A DNA stretch of 64,000 nt, taken from the NCBI GenBank assembly GCA_017621845.1, contig JAGASI010000009.1, forward strand, positions 58,977 to 122,976. Reading direction: 5' to 3'. Of this stretch, positions 37,473 through 45,325 are shown piece by piece; within the stretch, counting starts at the first letter, position 1, and each line of letters opens with the position of its first letter. The notes beneath the pieces were generated by a model, which was not told where the DNA came from, did not search any database, and saw only the letters and a list, made by a program, of their open reading frames with translations. The stretch is from Muribaculaceae bacterium. GTDB taxonomy: Bacteria; Bacteroidota; Bacteroidia; Bacteroidales; Muribaculaceae. Position numbers and translations under genes: made by a program.

Positions 37473-38219
37473 TTAAAATCTCGCGATGATTTCTCGGGCG
37501 AGGGTGGGGATGTGTGAGACGTCGGCATGTCCATGGGTGTTGATGTGCTCGGCCATGAGGGTCATGTCACTCATGCCTGTGGCGCGACACATGAGGTAGT
37601 CGCTCAGGGTAATATTGTGACGTGAAAGCCGGGCCTTGAACCGGTTTACCTCGTCTTGGTGGCGCAGTCGCTCTTTTATCCGGTTGTCGTGCTCCATCTC
37701 TCGTCGGAATGTCGATGTTATTTCAAATCGGTCCTTGAGGTATTCTCTCAGTAATGTGGTAAGTGTGATGCCGTCGATTGATGAGTAGAAGCGCCCGTAG
37801 TGACCATATTTGACGCGCAGGAAGAAGTGCATCAGCTCGGTTACTTTCAAAAAGCCAAATCCATTGATTATCACCCTGACGATGCCCTGCATGGGCCCTG
37901 AGTCGAGTGGACGGTTCTTGAAGCCACAGAAATCCTCGAGGTCTTTAATCTGCATGCCTATCCATATTTCGGCGGTGTCACGTCCAAATGCCCGGGAAAG
38001 GGTGTCGAGGGTCGGCGCGCTTCCAAGGTAGCATTTGGCAAGATTGGCCTTTGTGCAGTATTCTTCTTGGAGGTCGGGTGTGAACAGTGACAGAAAGTTT
38101 TCTTTGGTGATGTATGCCATGCGGCATAATCTTGTGTCATCGGTCTCGGGATGGGGTGTTCGGGGAGTGCCGGTTGTCATGGCTGTTGTTGACGGTGCTG
38201 TGTGAGATTGTGTTTTCAT
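37473..38219 (-). CDS. Mobile-element-type protein of unknown function
   Basis: 248 residues, soluble, helical and basic. The first 30 residues are Thr/Pro-rich and poorly conserved-looking (MTTGTPRTPHPETDD), so translation may start at the internal ATG that gives MAYITKENFLSLF. The core reads GMQIKDLEDFCGFKNRPLDSGPMQGIVRVIINGFGFLKVTELMHFFLR in pieces. Related proteins (possibly DUF6633) are found on phages and integrative elements of Bacteroidales next to DUF6291 proteins, as here (13 bp downstream of one). The pair may be a replication module remnant. No integrase or relaxase is in the window. The family name is tentative. Confidence 0.5.
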   Translation of the reverse strand: MKTQSHTAPSTTAMTTGTPRTPHPETDDTRLCRMAYITKENFLSLFTPDLQEEYCTKANLAKCYLGSAPTLDTLSRAFGRDTAEIWIGMQIKDLEDFCGFKNRPLDSGPMQGIVRVIINGFGFLKVTELMHFFLRVKYGHYGRFYSSIDGITLTTLLREYLKDRFEITSTFRREMEHDNRIKERLRHQDEVNRFKARLSRHNITLSDYLMCRATGMSDMTLMAEHINTHGHADVSHIPTLAREIIARF

Positions 38220-38232
38220 GGTAAAGGTTGTC

Positions 38233-39177
38233 TTAGGCTTTAGATGTATGAGATGATTGACGCTCCAGGGCGCGTTGTCTGATATGTCGGCTCATCAGGT
38301 CGAGACGTTGGTTGAAGTCGAGACTTGGGTCGTCGATGTCGGTGATGGTTGTATTGGTTGGTTGTTTGCCAATGTTGGCTGTTGTGTTGGATTGGTAATT
38401 GCCTTCGAGCACCTTGAGCCAGTTGCTGTCATTGGCTATTACCCAGTCAAATGAAGCTTTCCAGGCCCGGTCATTGTCCCCCTTGAGGAAGTGACTCGTC
38501 TCGAGGGCCTTGAACAGTTGTTCCAGGACTGTGTAGGGGTCGGAGGCCGAGGTGGTGGCTATTTCGCGCAGCCGGTTGGCAATCTTGGTGCGGCGTTTCC
38601 CTGTCAGCTTTATCAATCTTGGATAGGAGGTGCATGTCTTGTTCCACAGGTCTACAACCCTCTTGTAGTCAATCCTGAATCTCGAGTCGGGCTCAGGCTC
38701 GGTTTGGGCTAAACCGAGACAATTATCGACTTTAGGAGATGATTGGTTTGAATTATCGTTATCGTTATGGTTATCGTTATCGTTATGGTTATCGTTATCG
38801 TTATGGTTATAGTAGGGTTGTTCAGGGTGGCGGTCGGTTGTTTTTTCAACCGGAGGGTTGTTTGGGGCCGAAGTCGCTTGTGCGGGGTTGTCACTCTTTT
38901 TTGAGGCGTTTTTGTTGCCTTTTGGGGCCCCGCCTTTACGCGCATTTGCTCTATTGCGTTCACAGATGGCCTCATATCGCTCGTTGTCTCGGTCGATGCG
39001 TTTCTTGATGATGATAAAGCAAGAGAGTCTTACCTCGGGCTCTGACGGCTCGATGCCCTCGAGTGCATATAAAAATATGGCACGATATATCTTGTGCTTT
39101 AGCTCATCGGGGTATTCCTCTATAGCCTCAATCCAGTCGTGGTAGGCAATCATGGTCTCGCGTCGGTTGTTTTCCAT
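38233..39177 (-). CDS. DUF6291-type protein, probable replication-initiation-like protein of a mobile element
   Basis: 314 residues. The N terminus YHDWIEAIEEYPDELK, then AIFLYALEGIEPSEPEV and KKRIDRDNERYEA fit the DUF6291 family found in phage and plasmid-like regions of Bacteroidota. A basic Gly/Asn segment follows (RKGGAPKGNKNASKK). A spacer of repeated HNDNDN hexapeptides at about residues 124-142 comes from an 18-bp tandem repeat. The C-terminal half (VVDLWNKTCTSYPRLIKLTGKR) resembles the helical domain at the end of phage replication proteins. Strong promoter at 39246-39276. It divides purL from the polyketide cluster and may mark an old insertion point. Confidence 0.6.
   Translation of the reverse strand: MENNRRETMIAYHDWIEAIEEYPDELKHKIYRAIFLYALEGIEPSEPEVRLSCFIIIKKRIDRDNERYEAICERNRANARKGGAPKGNKNASKKSDNPAQATSAPNNPPVEKTTDRHPEQPYYNHNDNDNHNDNDNHNDNDNSNQSSPKVDNCLGLAQTEPEPDSRFRIDYKRVVDLWNKTCTSYPRLIKLTGKRRTKIANRLREIATTSASDPYTVLEQLFKALETSHFLKGDNDRAWKASFDWVIANDSNWLKVLEGNYQSNTTANIGKQPTNTTITDIDDPSLDFNQRLDLMSRHIRQRALERQSSHTSKA
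38753..38806. repeat. Three perfect 18-bp tandem repeats
   Basis: The unit TTATCGTTATCGTTATGG occurs three times without change, followed by TTAT. It encodes (HNDNDN) in the minus-strand DUF6291-type protein. The unit length is a multiple of three, so copy changes keep the frame. Confidence 0.95.
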
Positions 39178-39245
39178 AGTTTAATTTGTTGATGTTAATC
39201 TGTTGATTTTAATAGATTGTTTGAGATAAAATCTGTTGGATGGTG

Positions 39246-39276
39246 CAAATGTAGTTATTTAACCAATCAATACAAA
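39246..39276 (-). promoter_or_regulatory. Promoter of the DUF6291-type gene
   Basis: The minus strand reads TTTG (plus 39273-39276), 19 bp, TACATTTG (plus 39246-39253): an ideal Bacteroidota promoter. Start predicted near 39239, about 60 nt before the ATG. Confidence 0.7.
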
Positions 39277-39480
39277 ATGTATAATAGATATTATATCAAT
39301 AATTAACCAATATTAACACGGTACAAACAGTTCCGGAGACAAGAAAATAAAATGAGACAACAAGGCCGGGAGAAACATAAAAGAGTACCCGGATAGGTCT
39401 GAAGCTGAATAATTGTTGGCATTTGTTGAAGGACAGGTTCTTTTTTATCAATAAGTTTAATCGGTTCAATAAATTTTTTT

Positions 39481-39488
39481 TAACTTTG
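39481..39488 (+). promoter_or_regulatory. -7 box of the polyketide cluster promoter (TAACTTTG)
   Basis: Perfect TAnnTTTG match, followed by GCATAAAG; a GTTTA at 39455-39459 may serve as a weak -33 element at 21 bp. Transcription would begin near 39495 and leave a leader of about 120 nt before the ATG of the ketoreductase gene. It lies in a 440-bp divergent region (39178-39617) that otherwise holds AT-rich DNA and the opposite-strand promoter; I see no ORF there. Confidence 0.6.
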
Positions 39489-39617
39489 CATAAAGTTATC
39501 ACTGATAAGGCAGGCAATTAAGACGTGGCGGTCGATAGTCAAGAAGACCGAAAAGAAAAGTCGAGCGCCGACAGCATGATTGCATGTCTGAAAATACTTA
39601 CCAATCGATATTAAGAG

Positions 39618-40352
39618 ATGAAAAAATATGCCCTTGTAACGGGAGGCTCACGAGGAATAGGGCGAGCGATAAGCCTAAGGCTTGCCCGGATGGGGATGCC
39701 GGTGCTGATAAATTATCAGTCCAACAAGGCAGCCGCCCAAGAAGTGCTCGAGATGATAGAGAGCGCCGGAGGAGAAGCCTGCCTGATGCCCTTTGATGTA
39801 TCGGTGGAGGCCGAGGTGAGCGAGGCGGTCGATCGATGGGAAGCAGCCCATCCCGACGACTACATATCCTGTCTGGTCAATAACGCCGGTATACGCCGGG
39901 ACAACCTTATGTTCATGATGCCCGAGAAAGACTGGCATGACGTCATCGATGTCACCCTCAACGGATTTTATTACGTCACCCGTAAACTGTTGCCCAAGAT
40001 GATGCAACGTCGCCATGGAGGCCGTATCGTCAACATAACCTCGCTGTCGGGGCTCAAAGGTATGCCGGGTCAGACCAACTACAGTGCCGCCAAGGCCGCC
40101 CTGATAGGAGCTACCAAGGCCCTGGCCCAGGAAACGGCAACACGTGGAGTCACCGTCAATGCTGTCGCTCCCGGCTTTATAGAGTCAGACATGACCAAAG
40201 ACCTGCCTCAGGATGAGCTTAAAAAACTCGTGCCGATGAATCGTTTTGGTCGTCCTGAAGAAGTTGCCGACCTGGTCGCCTTCTTGTGTTCAGACAGTGC
40301 CGGATATATCACCGGCGAGGTTATCAATATAAACGGAGGCCTGTACAGCTAA
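39618..40352 (+). CDS. 3-oxoacyl-ACP reductase, FabG-like (polyene ketoreductase)
   Basis: 244-residue short-chain dehydrogenase. TGGSRGIGRAIS is the NADPH-binding glycine motif; LVNNAG is present; the catalytic Ser lies in ITSLSG and Tyr155/Lys159 in YSAAK. It reduces beta-ketoacyl-ACP to beta-hydroxyacyl-ACP after each elongation. It could be the housekeeping FabG, but it is the first gene of a dense run of polyketide-type genes and ends 3 bp before a ketosynthase gene, which points to a dedicated role in polyene building. Length is standard. Start chosen at the first ATG after the promoter. Cytoplasmic. Confidence 0.9.
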   Translation: MKKYALVTGGSRGIGRAISLRLARMGMPVLINYQSNKAAAQEVLEMIESAGGEACLMPFDVSVEAEVSEAVDRWEAAHPDDYISCLVNNAGIRRDNLMFMMPEKDWHDVIDVTLNGFYYVTRKLLPKMMQRRHGGRIVNITSLSGLKGMPGQTNYSAAKAALIGATKALAQETATRGVTVNAVAPGFIESDMTKDLPQDELKKLVPMNRFGRPEEVADLVAFLCSDSAGYITGEVININGGLYS

Positions 40353-40355
40353 GGC

Positions 40356-41597
40356 ATGGCCCCATCAATCACAGCAATGGAAAAAAGAGTCGTAATCACC
40401 GGGATAGGTATATGGTCATGCCTCGGCACCGATATACCTCAAGTTAAGGAGTCACTATATACAGGCCGCTCAGGCATCGTCCTGGACGAGGACCGTCTGA
40501 AATATGGCTACCGCTCAGGACTCACCGGAAAGGTAGACAGACCTGTCCTCAAAGGGCTTCTCGACCGCCGTCAGCGAGCCAACATGTCAGAAGAAGCCGA
40601 GTATGCCTTCATGGCTTCGCGCCAAGCTTTCAGTCAAGCCGGCATCGACGATGACTACATGAAAGAAAACGAGATAGGATGTATATTCGGCAACGATTCG
40701 ACCGCCAAGGCCGTGATTGACGGCTATCGCGTCATGGAAGAGAAACACGACTCAGAGCTGATAGGCTCGGGCTCGATATTCCAGTCCATGAACTCCACGG
40801 TCAATATGAACCTGTGCTCGATATTCCACCTGCGTGGCATCAACTTTACGGTAAGTGCCGCATGTGCCAGCGGCAGTCATGCCATAGGACTGGGTTATAT
40901 GATGATTAAGCAAGGACTGCAAGACATCGTCTTATGTGGCGGTGCCCAGGAGACCAACATGTACGGCATGTCATCGTTTGATGCCATCAGAACCTTCTCG
41001 TTGCGCATGGAAGACCCGACGAGAGCCAGCCGACCCTTTGACCGCGACCGCGACGGACTGATACCCTCGGGAGGTGCCGCGGCACTTGTTCTCGAGGACT
41101 ATGACCATGCCGTAGCACGAGGCGCCAATATCCTGTGCGAAGTAGTGGGCTATGGCTTCTCGAGCAATGGCGGAGGCATATCCCAGCCCGACGACCGAGG
41201 TAGCGCCCTGGCCATGCAACGAGCCCTTGATGATGCCGGTATGAAGCCCGATGATATCGACTACATCAACGCCCACGCCACATCCACCCCCCAGGGCGAC
41301 ATGTATGAAGCCAAGGCATTGGCTTCACTGTTCAAGGACCGGCACGCCCTGATCAGCAGCACCAAATCCATGACCGGACACGAGTGCTGGATGGCCGGAG
41401 CCTCAGAGATTGTCTATTCCATAATCATGATGCAAGGAGGCTTTGTCGCTCCAAATATCAACTTTGAGAACCCCGACGAATACTCCTCGCTGCTCAACAT
41501 TGCCACCAAGACCATTGACACCCCCCTGAACGTGGTACTCAGCAACTCATTTGGCTTTGGCGGAACAAACAGCGCACTGGTCATCAAAAAAATATAA
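40356..41597 (+). CDS. Beta-ketoacyl-ACP synthase (KS1)
   Basis: 413 residues, FabF/FabB-type condensing enzyme. Intact catalytic triad: Cys170 in SAACASGS, His in NAHATSTPQGD and His in KSMTGHECW; NSFGFGGTN closes the protein. It performs decarboxylative condensation of malonyl-ACP with the growing chain. A second ATG at 40377 (MEKRVVITG) may be the true start, since the first seven residues are not family-like. Of the three ketosynthases in the cluster it is the only one of ordinary length; the other two carry C-terminal extensions. It likely acts on an early step or pairs with one of them. Three bp separate it from the ketoreductase gene. Confidence 0.9.
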   Translation: MAPSITAMEKRVVITGIGIWSCLGTDIPQVKESLYTGRSGIVLDEDRLKYGYRSGLTGKVDRPVLKGLLDRRQRANMSEEAEYAFMASRQAFSQAGIDDDYMKENEIGCIFGNDSTAKAVIDGYRVMEEKHDSELIGSGSIFQSMNSTVNMNLCSIFHLRGINFTVSAACASGSHAIGLGYMMIKQGLQDIVLCGGAQETNMYGMSSFDAIRTFSLRMEDPTRASRPFDRDRDGLIPSGGAAALVLEDYDHAVARGANILCEVVGYGFSSNGGGISQPDDRGSALAMQRALDDAGMKPDDIDYINAHATSTPQGDMYEAKALASLFKDRHALISSTKSMTGHECWMAGASEIVYSIIMMQGGFVAPNINFENPDEYSSLLNIATKTIDTPLNVVLSNSFGFGGTNSALVIKKI

Positions 41598-41620
41598 TAA
41601 CTCACCGCCTACAGTAATCT

Positions 41621-42100
41621 ATGAAAAAATTATTTCTGATACTTGCTCTTACGTTAATCTGTACAGGATTAAAAGCTCACGATTTAGGCCAGCTCAAGAA
41701 TGAGACGCGTCTCAATGTCATGATCGATTATTCAGACGTCCTGATTAATGGCCTTACAATAGAAGAATTTGAGCAGACCGAAAATGACTGGGTCAAAGAT
41801 GCTCCCTCGATATATAGTAAGTTTATAGATGCCTTCAACAAAAAGGTTAAATATCTTGTCGGCGGTAAAATTAAAAAATCAGCCTACACCTTGACCGTTC
41901 ATCCACTGGTGATAAAACGTAATGGCGATACTGAGGCCTACTTTACCATATCAGATGTCAATGGCAACGAATATTATCGTTCCCAAGAGATTAAAGCCTC
42001 AGGCGGGACTTTTGGCTCTCAGCTCAACCTTATGGGTGACGGTATGAAATCACTTGGAAAAAAGATTGGTGGTGAAGTCAAGAAATTAATCAAAAAATAA
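41621..42100 (+). CDS. Secreted protein of unknown function
   Basis: 159 residues with a signal peptide (LFLILALTLICTGLKAHD). The body is short and beta-rich and includes YTLTVHPLVIKRNGDTEAYF, then a Gly/Lys-rich tail ending in KKLIKK. No lipobox, no transmembrane helix after the signal. I do not recognise a defined domain. It is placed between KS1 (23 bp upstream) and the methyltransferase (5 bp downstream), so it is part of the polyketide operon. Proteins like it could bind the lipophilic product in the periplasm; this is speculation. Confidence 0.7.
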   Translation: MKKLFLILALTLICTGLKAHDLGQLKNETRLNVMIDYSDVLINGLTIEEFEQTENDWVKDAPSIYSKFIDAFNKKVKYLVGGKIKKSAYTLTVHPLVIKRNGDTEAYFTISDVNGNEYYRSQEIKASGGTFGSQLNLMGDGMKSLGKKIGGEVKKLIKK

Positions 42101-42105
42101 AAGTC

Positions 42106-43224
42106 ATGAAGCTATCGCCGTCACTTACCAAGAGATATACCTCAGAGCAGTATACAGCCCGGGAGGCACAGCGTCAGGCCGAATTTATCGCCTGGGGACC
42201 GGTTGTGTTCCAGGCTTCGAGGCTGATGATTAAGTTTGGGATACTTGACATGATACGCGATGCCGAGGAAGGAATGACACGTGCCGAGATTGTCGAGCGA
42301 ACAGGACTCTCAGACTATGCCGTCAAGTGCCTTTTGGAGGCCTCGTTATGTATCGGAACAATTCTGGTAGATACCGATGCCGACCGATACACCCTGTCCA
42401 AGACCGGCTGGTTTTTGCTCAACGACCCCGCCACACGTGTCAATATAGACTTCAACCACGACGTGAACTATCAAGGATGGTTTCATCTCGAGCAAGCCCT
42501 CAAAGAAGGCCGCCCCTCGGGATTGAAGCATTTTGGCGATTGGCCCACCGTATATGAAGGCCTCTCGAGCCTGCCCGAGCCGGTGAGACGTTCATGGTTG
42601 AGATTTGACCACTTCTACAGCGACTCATCGTTCCCCGAGGCCCTGGATATTGTTTTTAACAAGAACAAGACAAGAACCCTCTATGACGTCGGAGGCAATA
42701 CCGGCAAGTGGGCGCTACAGTGTGTGGCATACGACCCCGAGGTACAAGTCACCATTCTCGACCTTCCCGGCCAGATAGGCCTTATGGAAGAAAACATTCG
42801 CGGCAAAGAAGGCGCCGACCGTATTCAAGGCCATGCTATAAACCTGCTGGACCCGACAGCCCTGTTCCCACGAGGCGATTTGGCTCCCGATGCTATATGG
42901 ATGAGCCAATTCCTCGACTGCTTCTCGATGGACGAGATAGTCTCAATCCTGAAGCGTGCCAGGGCGGCCATGGGCGACAATACACGCTTGTATATCATGG
43001 AGACCCTGTGGGACCGTCAACGCTTTGAGCCCGCCGCCTTCTGTCTGACGATGACCAGCCTCTACTTCACGGCTATAGCCAACGGCAACAGTAAGATGTA
43101 CAACACCGAGGACATGCAAGAATGTATCACCCGGGCCGGACTCGAGATTGAACACATATATGACGGCCTCGGACAAGGCCACAGCATAATCAAAGTGAAA
43201 ACCCCCACACCCGCGGATAGATAA
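42106..43224 (+). CDS. SAM-dependent methyltransferase (O-methyltransferase-like fold)
   Basis: 372 residues. The N-terminal winged-helix dimerisation domain (MTRAEIVERTGLSDYAVKCLLEASL) is followed by a Rossmann SAM domain: LYDVGGNTGKWAL, VTILDLPGQIGLM. In plant-type O-methyltransferases a His base sits in an HDW motif; here the equivalent segment is WMSQFLDCFSMDE, with no His, so the chemistry may be C-methylation or use a different base. Methyltransferases of this sort are a standard part of aryl polyene and flexirubin clusters, where they methylate the aromatic head. Five bp after the upstream gene; the carrier protein gene follows. Substrate inferred only from the cluster. Confidence 0.82.
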   Translation: MKLSPSLTKRYTSEQYTAREAQRQAEFIAWGPVVFQASRLMIKFGILDMIRDAEEGMTRAEIVERTGLSDYAVKCLLEASLCIGTILVDTDADRYTLSKTGWFLLNDPATRVNIDFNHDVNYQGWFHLEQALKEGRPSGLKHFGDWPTVYEGLSSLPEPVRRSWLRFDHFYSDSSFPEALDIVFNKNKTRTLYDVGGNTGKWALQCVAYDPEVQVTILDLPGQIGLMEENIRGKEGADRIQGHAINLLDPTALFPRGDLAPDAIWMSQFLDCFSMDEIVSILKRARAAMGDNTRLYIMETLWDRQRFEPAAFCLTMTSLYFTAIANGNSKMYNTEDMQECITRAGLEIEHIYDGLGQGHSIIKVKTPTPADR

Positions 43225-43278
43225 AGACCAATAGAGAGATAACTGATAAACAATTAATAACAACCAATCACTATAACA

Positions 43279-43521
43279 ATGACAAAGACTGAAATTGAAG
43301 AAAAGGTAAAGGGCTTCATGGTCGACGAGCTCGAGATAGAAGCAGAAGCTCTCGTCCCCGAGGCCCTGTTGAAAGAAGATTTAGGTATAGATAGCCTCGA
43401 CTATGTCGACATCGTGGTAATCGTGGACAAAATCTTCGGGTTCAAGATCAAGCCCGAGGAGATGACCCAGGTTAAGACCCTCGGACAATTCTGTGACTAT
43501 ATCGAGCAAAAGGTGTCATAA
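43279..43521 (+). CDS. Acyl carrier protein 1
   Basis: 80 residues. Phosphopantetheine site at Ser39 in DLGIDSLDYVDIV, four-helix carrier fold, acidic. Carries growing intermediates for the ketosynthases. It follows the methyltransferase by 54 bp and precedes the LpxL-like acyltransferase by 21 bp. The cluster encodes three carriers; this one and the one at 47062 are of the elongating ACP type, while the third has a DltC-like site. Confidence 0.92.
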   Translation: MTKTEIEEKVKGFMVDELEIEAEALVPEALLKEDLGIDSLDYVDIVVIVDKIFGFKIKPEEMTQVKTLGQFCDYIEQKVS

Positions 43522-43542
43522 CACCGGGGAGAACAAAGTGAC

Positions 43543-44418
43543 GTGAAAAAAGACTGGTCAGGCACGACATACGGAAATGACCTGATGCATCGGTGGCTTA
43601 TCAAGATGCTACGGTGTATCGATGTGCGTGTGATATATTGCTTCTCGGCAATATTTGTCATACCCGTTTGTCTGATGGTCAATCCCAGCCGTAGAGTAAT
43701 CTATCGGTATATGAGGCAACGGCAGGGCTATGGACGTTTCAAAGCGGCATGGAGTACCTATCGCAACCATTGCCTGTTCGGACAGGTGGTCATTGACCGC
43801 TTTGCGATGTGGGCCGGCAAGAGATTTCAGGTCGAGGTTGAAGGAAGTGACCATTTCAACAACCTGGTCGGTAAGAAAGAAGGCTTTATACAGATGAGTG
43901 CCCATATCGGTAATTATGAGCTCGCCGGATACACGCTGTGTTCTGACCGTAAGCAGTTTAACGCCCTGGTATATGGCGGTGAGAAACCATCGGTCGTCGC
44001 CAACCGACAAAAGATGTTTGCTGCCAACAATATCAATATGATAGCAGTATCTCCCGACATGAGACACCTGTTTGAAATAAATTCGGCTCTGGCCACCGGA
44101 CAGATAGTGAGTCTCCCCGCCGACCGTCTTTTAGGCTCGGACAAGTCTATCGAGGCCGATTTCCTTGGTGCCAAGGCCCTGTTCCCTTATGGCCCTTTCA
44201 GCATAGCCACGATGAGAAGCCTCGAGGTTATCGCCGTGAATGTTGTCAAGACCGGCACCAAGAAGTACAAGATTATTATTACACCCCTGCGATACGATAC
44301 CGGCGCTCCACGACGTGAACAGGTCATACAGCTCAATACGGCATTTGTCAGTGAACTCGAGCGTGTTGTCAAGATGTATCCTACCCAATGGTATAACTTT
44401 TATGAATTCTGGAAATGA
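43543..44418 (+). CDS. LpxL/HtrB-like acyltransferase
   Basis: 291 residues from GTG 43543. One N-terminal membrane anchor (CFSAIFVIPVCLMV), then the late-acyltransferase catalytic pattern H(x4)E in SAHIGNYELAG and the conserved SLPADRLLGSD region. The family moves an acyl group from ACP to a lipid hydroxyl at the inner membrane. In aryl polyene/flexirubin clusters an enzyme of this kind is thought to attach the polyene acid to its lipid partner. The gene runs 17 bp into the next one (stop at 44418, next ATG at 44402), so the two are coupled. It could instead be a lipid A acyltransferase, but the location argues against this. Confidence 0.82.
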   Translation: MKKDWSGTTYGNDLMHRWLIKMLRCIDVRVIYCFSAIFVIPVCLMVNPSRRVIYRYMRQRQGYGRFKAAWSTYRNHCLFGQVVIDRFAMWAGKRFQVEVEGSDHFNNLVGKKEGFIQMSAHIGNYELAGYTLCSDRKQFNALVYGGEKPSVVANRQKMFAANNINMIAVSPDMRHLFEINSALATGQIVSLPADRLLGSDKSIEADFLGAKALFPYGPFSIATMRSLEVIAVNVVKTGTKKYKIIITPLRYDTGAPRREQVIQLNTAFVSELERVVKMYPTQWYNFYEFWK

Positions 44419-44872
44419 ACCGACCCTGACCACGGGATCATATAGCGACGATTTTGTCAGAGCGATTGATGTCCACACCCTGTTGCCCCAGCAGGAGCCA
44501 TTTGTCATGATCGGGCGACTCGACCATTTTGATATGACCATGGTCAAGACCTCAACACACGTCTCGCCTGATAATATCTTTGTAGAAGACGGCTTGATGT
44601 CGGCATCGGGTATAGTCGAGAATATAGCCCAGACATGTGCCGCCCGTATAGGATTTATCAACAAGTATATCCTTAAAAAAGGTATCAGCATAGGATATAT
44701 CGGAGCTGTCAGAAACTTCTCAATCACCCGTCTTCCGCGGGTTGGCGAGCTGCTGAATACCGAGGTCGTGATAAAAGAAGAAATATTCGGCATGGTACTC
44801 GCGTCGGCCACGGTTGCCGTCAATGACGAGATTATCGCCCATACCGAGATTAAGATTGCAATCAAAGAATAA
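44402..44872 (+). CDS. Hotdog-fold hydroxyacyl-ACP dehydratase-like protein 1
   Basis: 156 residues from the ATG at 44402; a longer frame from 44240 is not used because its first 54 residues are an antisense-like shadow of the upstream gene. Related to the FabZ-like dehydratases (HTLLPQQEPFVMIGRL start). It keeps Glu73 in GIVENIAQT, the site that in FabZ is the catalytic Glu, but the catalytic His that lies 14 residues before it is absent (Ile59). It is therefore unlikely to be active alone and may pair with the dehydratase at 50615, which shows the opposite defect. It overlaps the upstream acyltransferase gene by 17 bp. Confidence 0.82.
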   Translation: MNSGNEPTLTTGSYSDDFVRAIDVHTLLPQQEPFVMIGRLDHFDMTMVKTSTHVSPDNIFVEDGLMSASGIVENIAQTCAARIGFINKYILKKGISIGYIGAVRNFSITRLPRVGELLNTEVVIKEEIFGMVLASATVAVNDEIIAHTEIKIAIKE

Positions 44873-44911
44873 CAACCTCTATTCCCCCAATAAAATAAAA
44901 GTCAGTGCATA

Positions 44912-45325
44912 ATGGAGCTGAAGGCATCAAAAGACATAGACATAAGATTTAGCGAAGTGGATATGATGAAAGTCGTGTGGCACGGCTCATATCCAATATA
45001 TCTCGAAGACGCTCGTGAGGAGTTTGGCCGTAAGTATGGCTTGACTTATCAGGGATATATCGACAACCGCCATTATGCCCCGATAGTTGACATGCGCCTC
45101 GAGTACAAGCGTCCGTTGAGATATGGTACCAAGGCACGTGTCGATATCGTCTATCGTCCCACCGAGGCCGCCAAGATTGTATTTGAATATGAAATCAGGG
45201 ACCGTCAGAGTGATGAGCTGTATTGCAAGGCCAGGACAGTCCAGGTGTTTATGGACATGGACTACAACCTGATACTCACCAATCCCGTGTTCTTTGAAAA
45301 ATGGAAGAATAAATGGCAACAATAA
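44912..45325 (+). CDS. Hotdog thioesterase (4HBT/YbgC-like)
   Basis: 137 residues. The start KASKDIDIRFSEVDMMKVVWHGSYPIYLEDAR shows the family Asp in EVD and the WHGSY turn. It hydrolyses acyl thioesters, probably to clear stalled chains from the carriers or to release the polyene acid. It is a regular member of aryl polyene clusters. It overlaps the next ketosynthase by 13 bp, evidence of translational coupling, and lies 39 bp after the dehydratase gene. Cytoplasmic; no signal peptide. Confidence 0.85.
   Translation: MELKASKDIDIRFSEVDMMKVVWHGSYPIYLEDAREEFGRKYGLTYQGYIDNRHYAPIVDMRLEYKRPLRYGTKARVDIVYRPTEAAKIVFEYEIRDRQSDELYCKARTVQVFMDMDYNLILTNPVFFEKWKNKWQQ

Noticed and set aside
44240..44401. 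Longer version of the dehydratase at 44402 (extra 54 residues)
   Set aside because: The added part lies within the acyltransferase gene and has no hotdog-like sequence; the ATG at 44402 gives the normal family start.
44131..44865. 244-residue minus-strand frame opposite the acyltransferase and dehydratase genes
   Set aside because: Both opposite genes are conserved and functional-looking; this frame has no motif.
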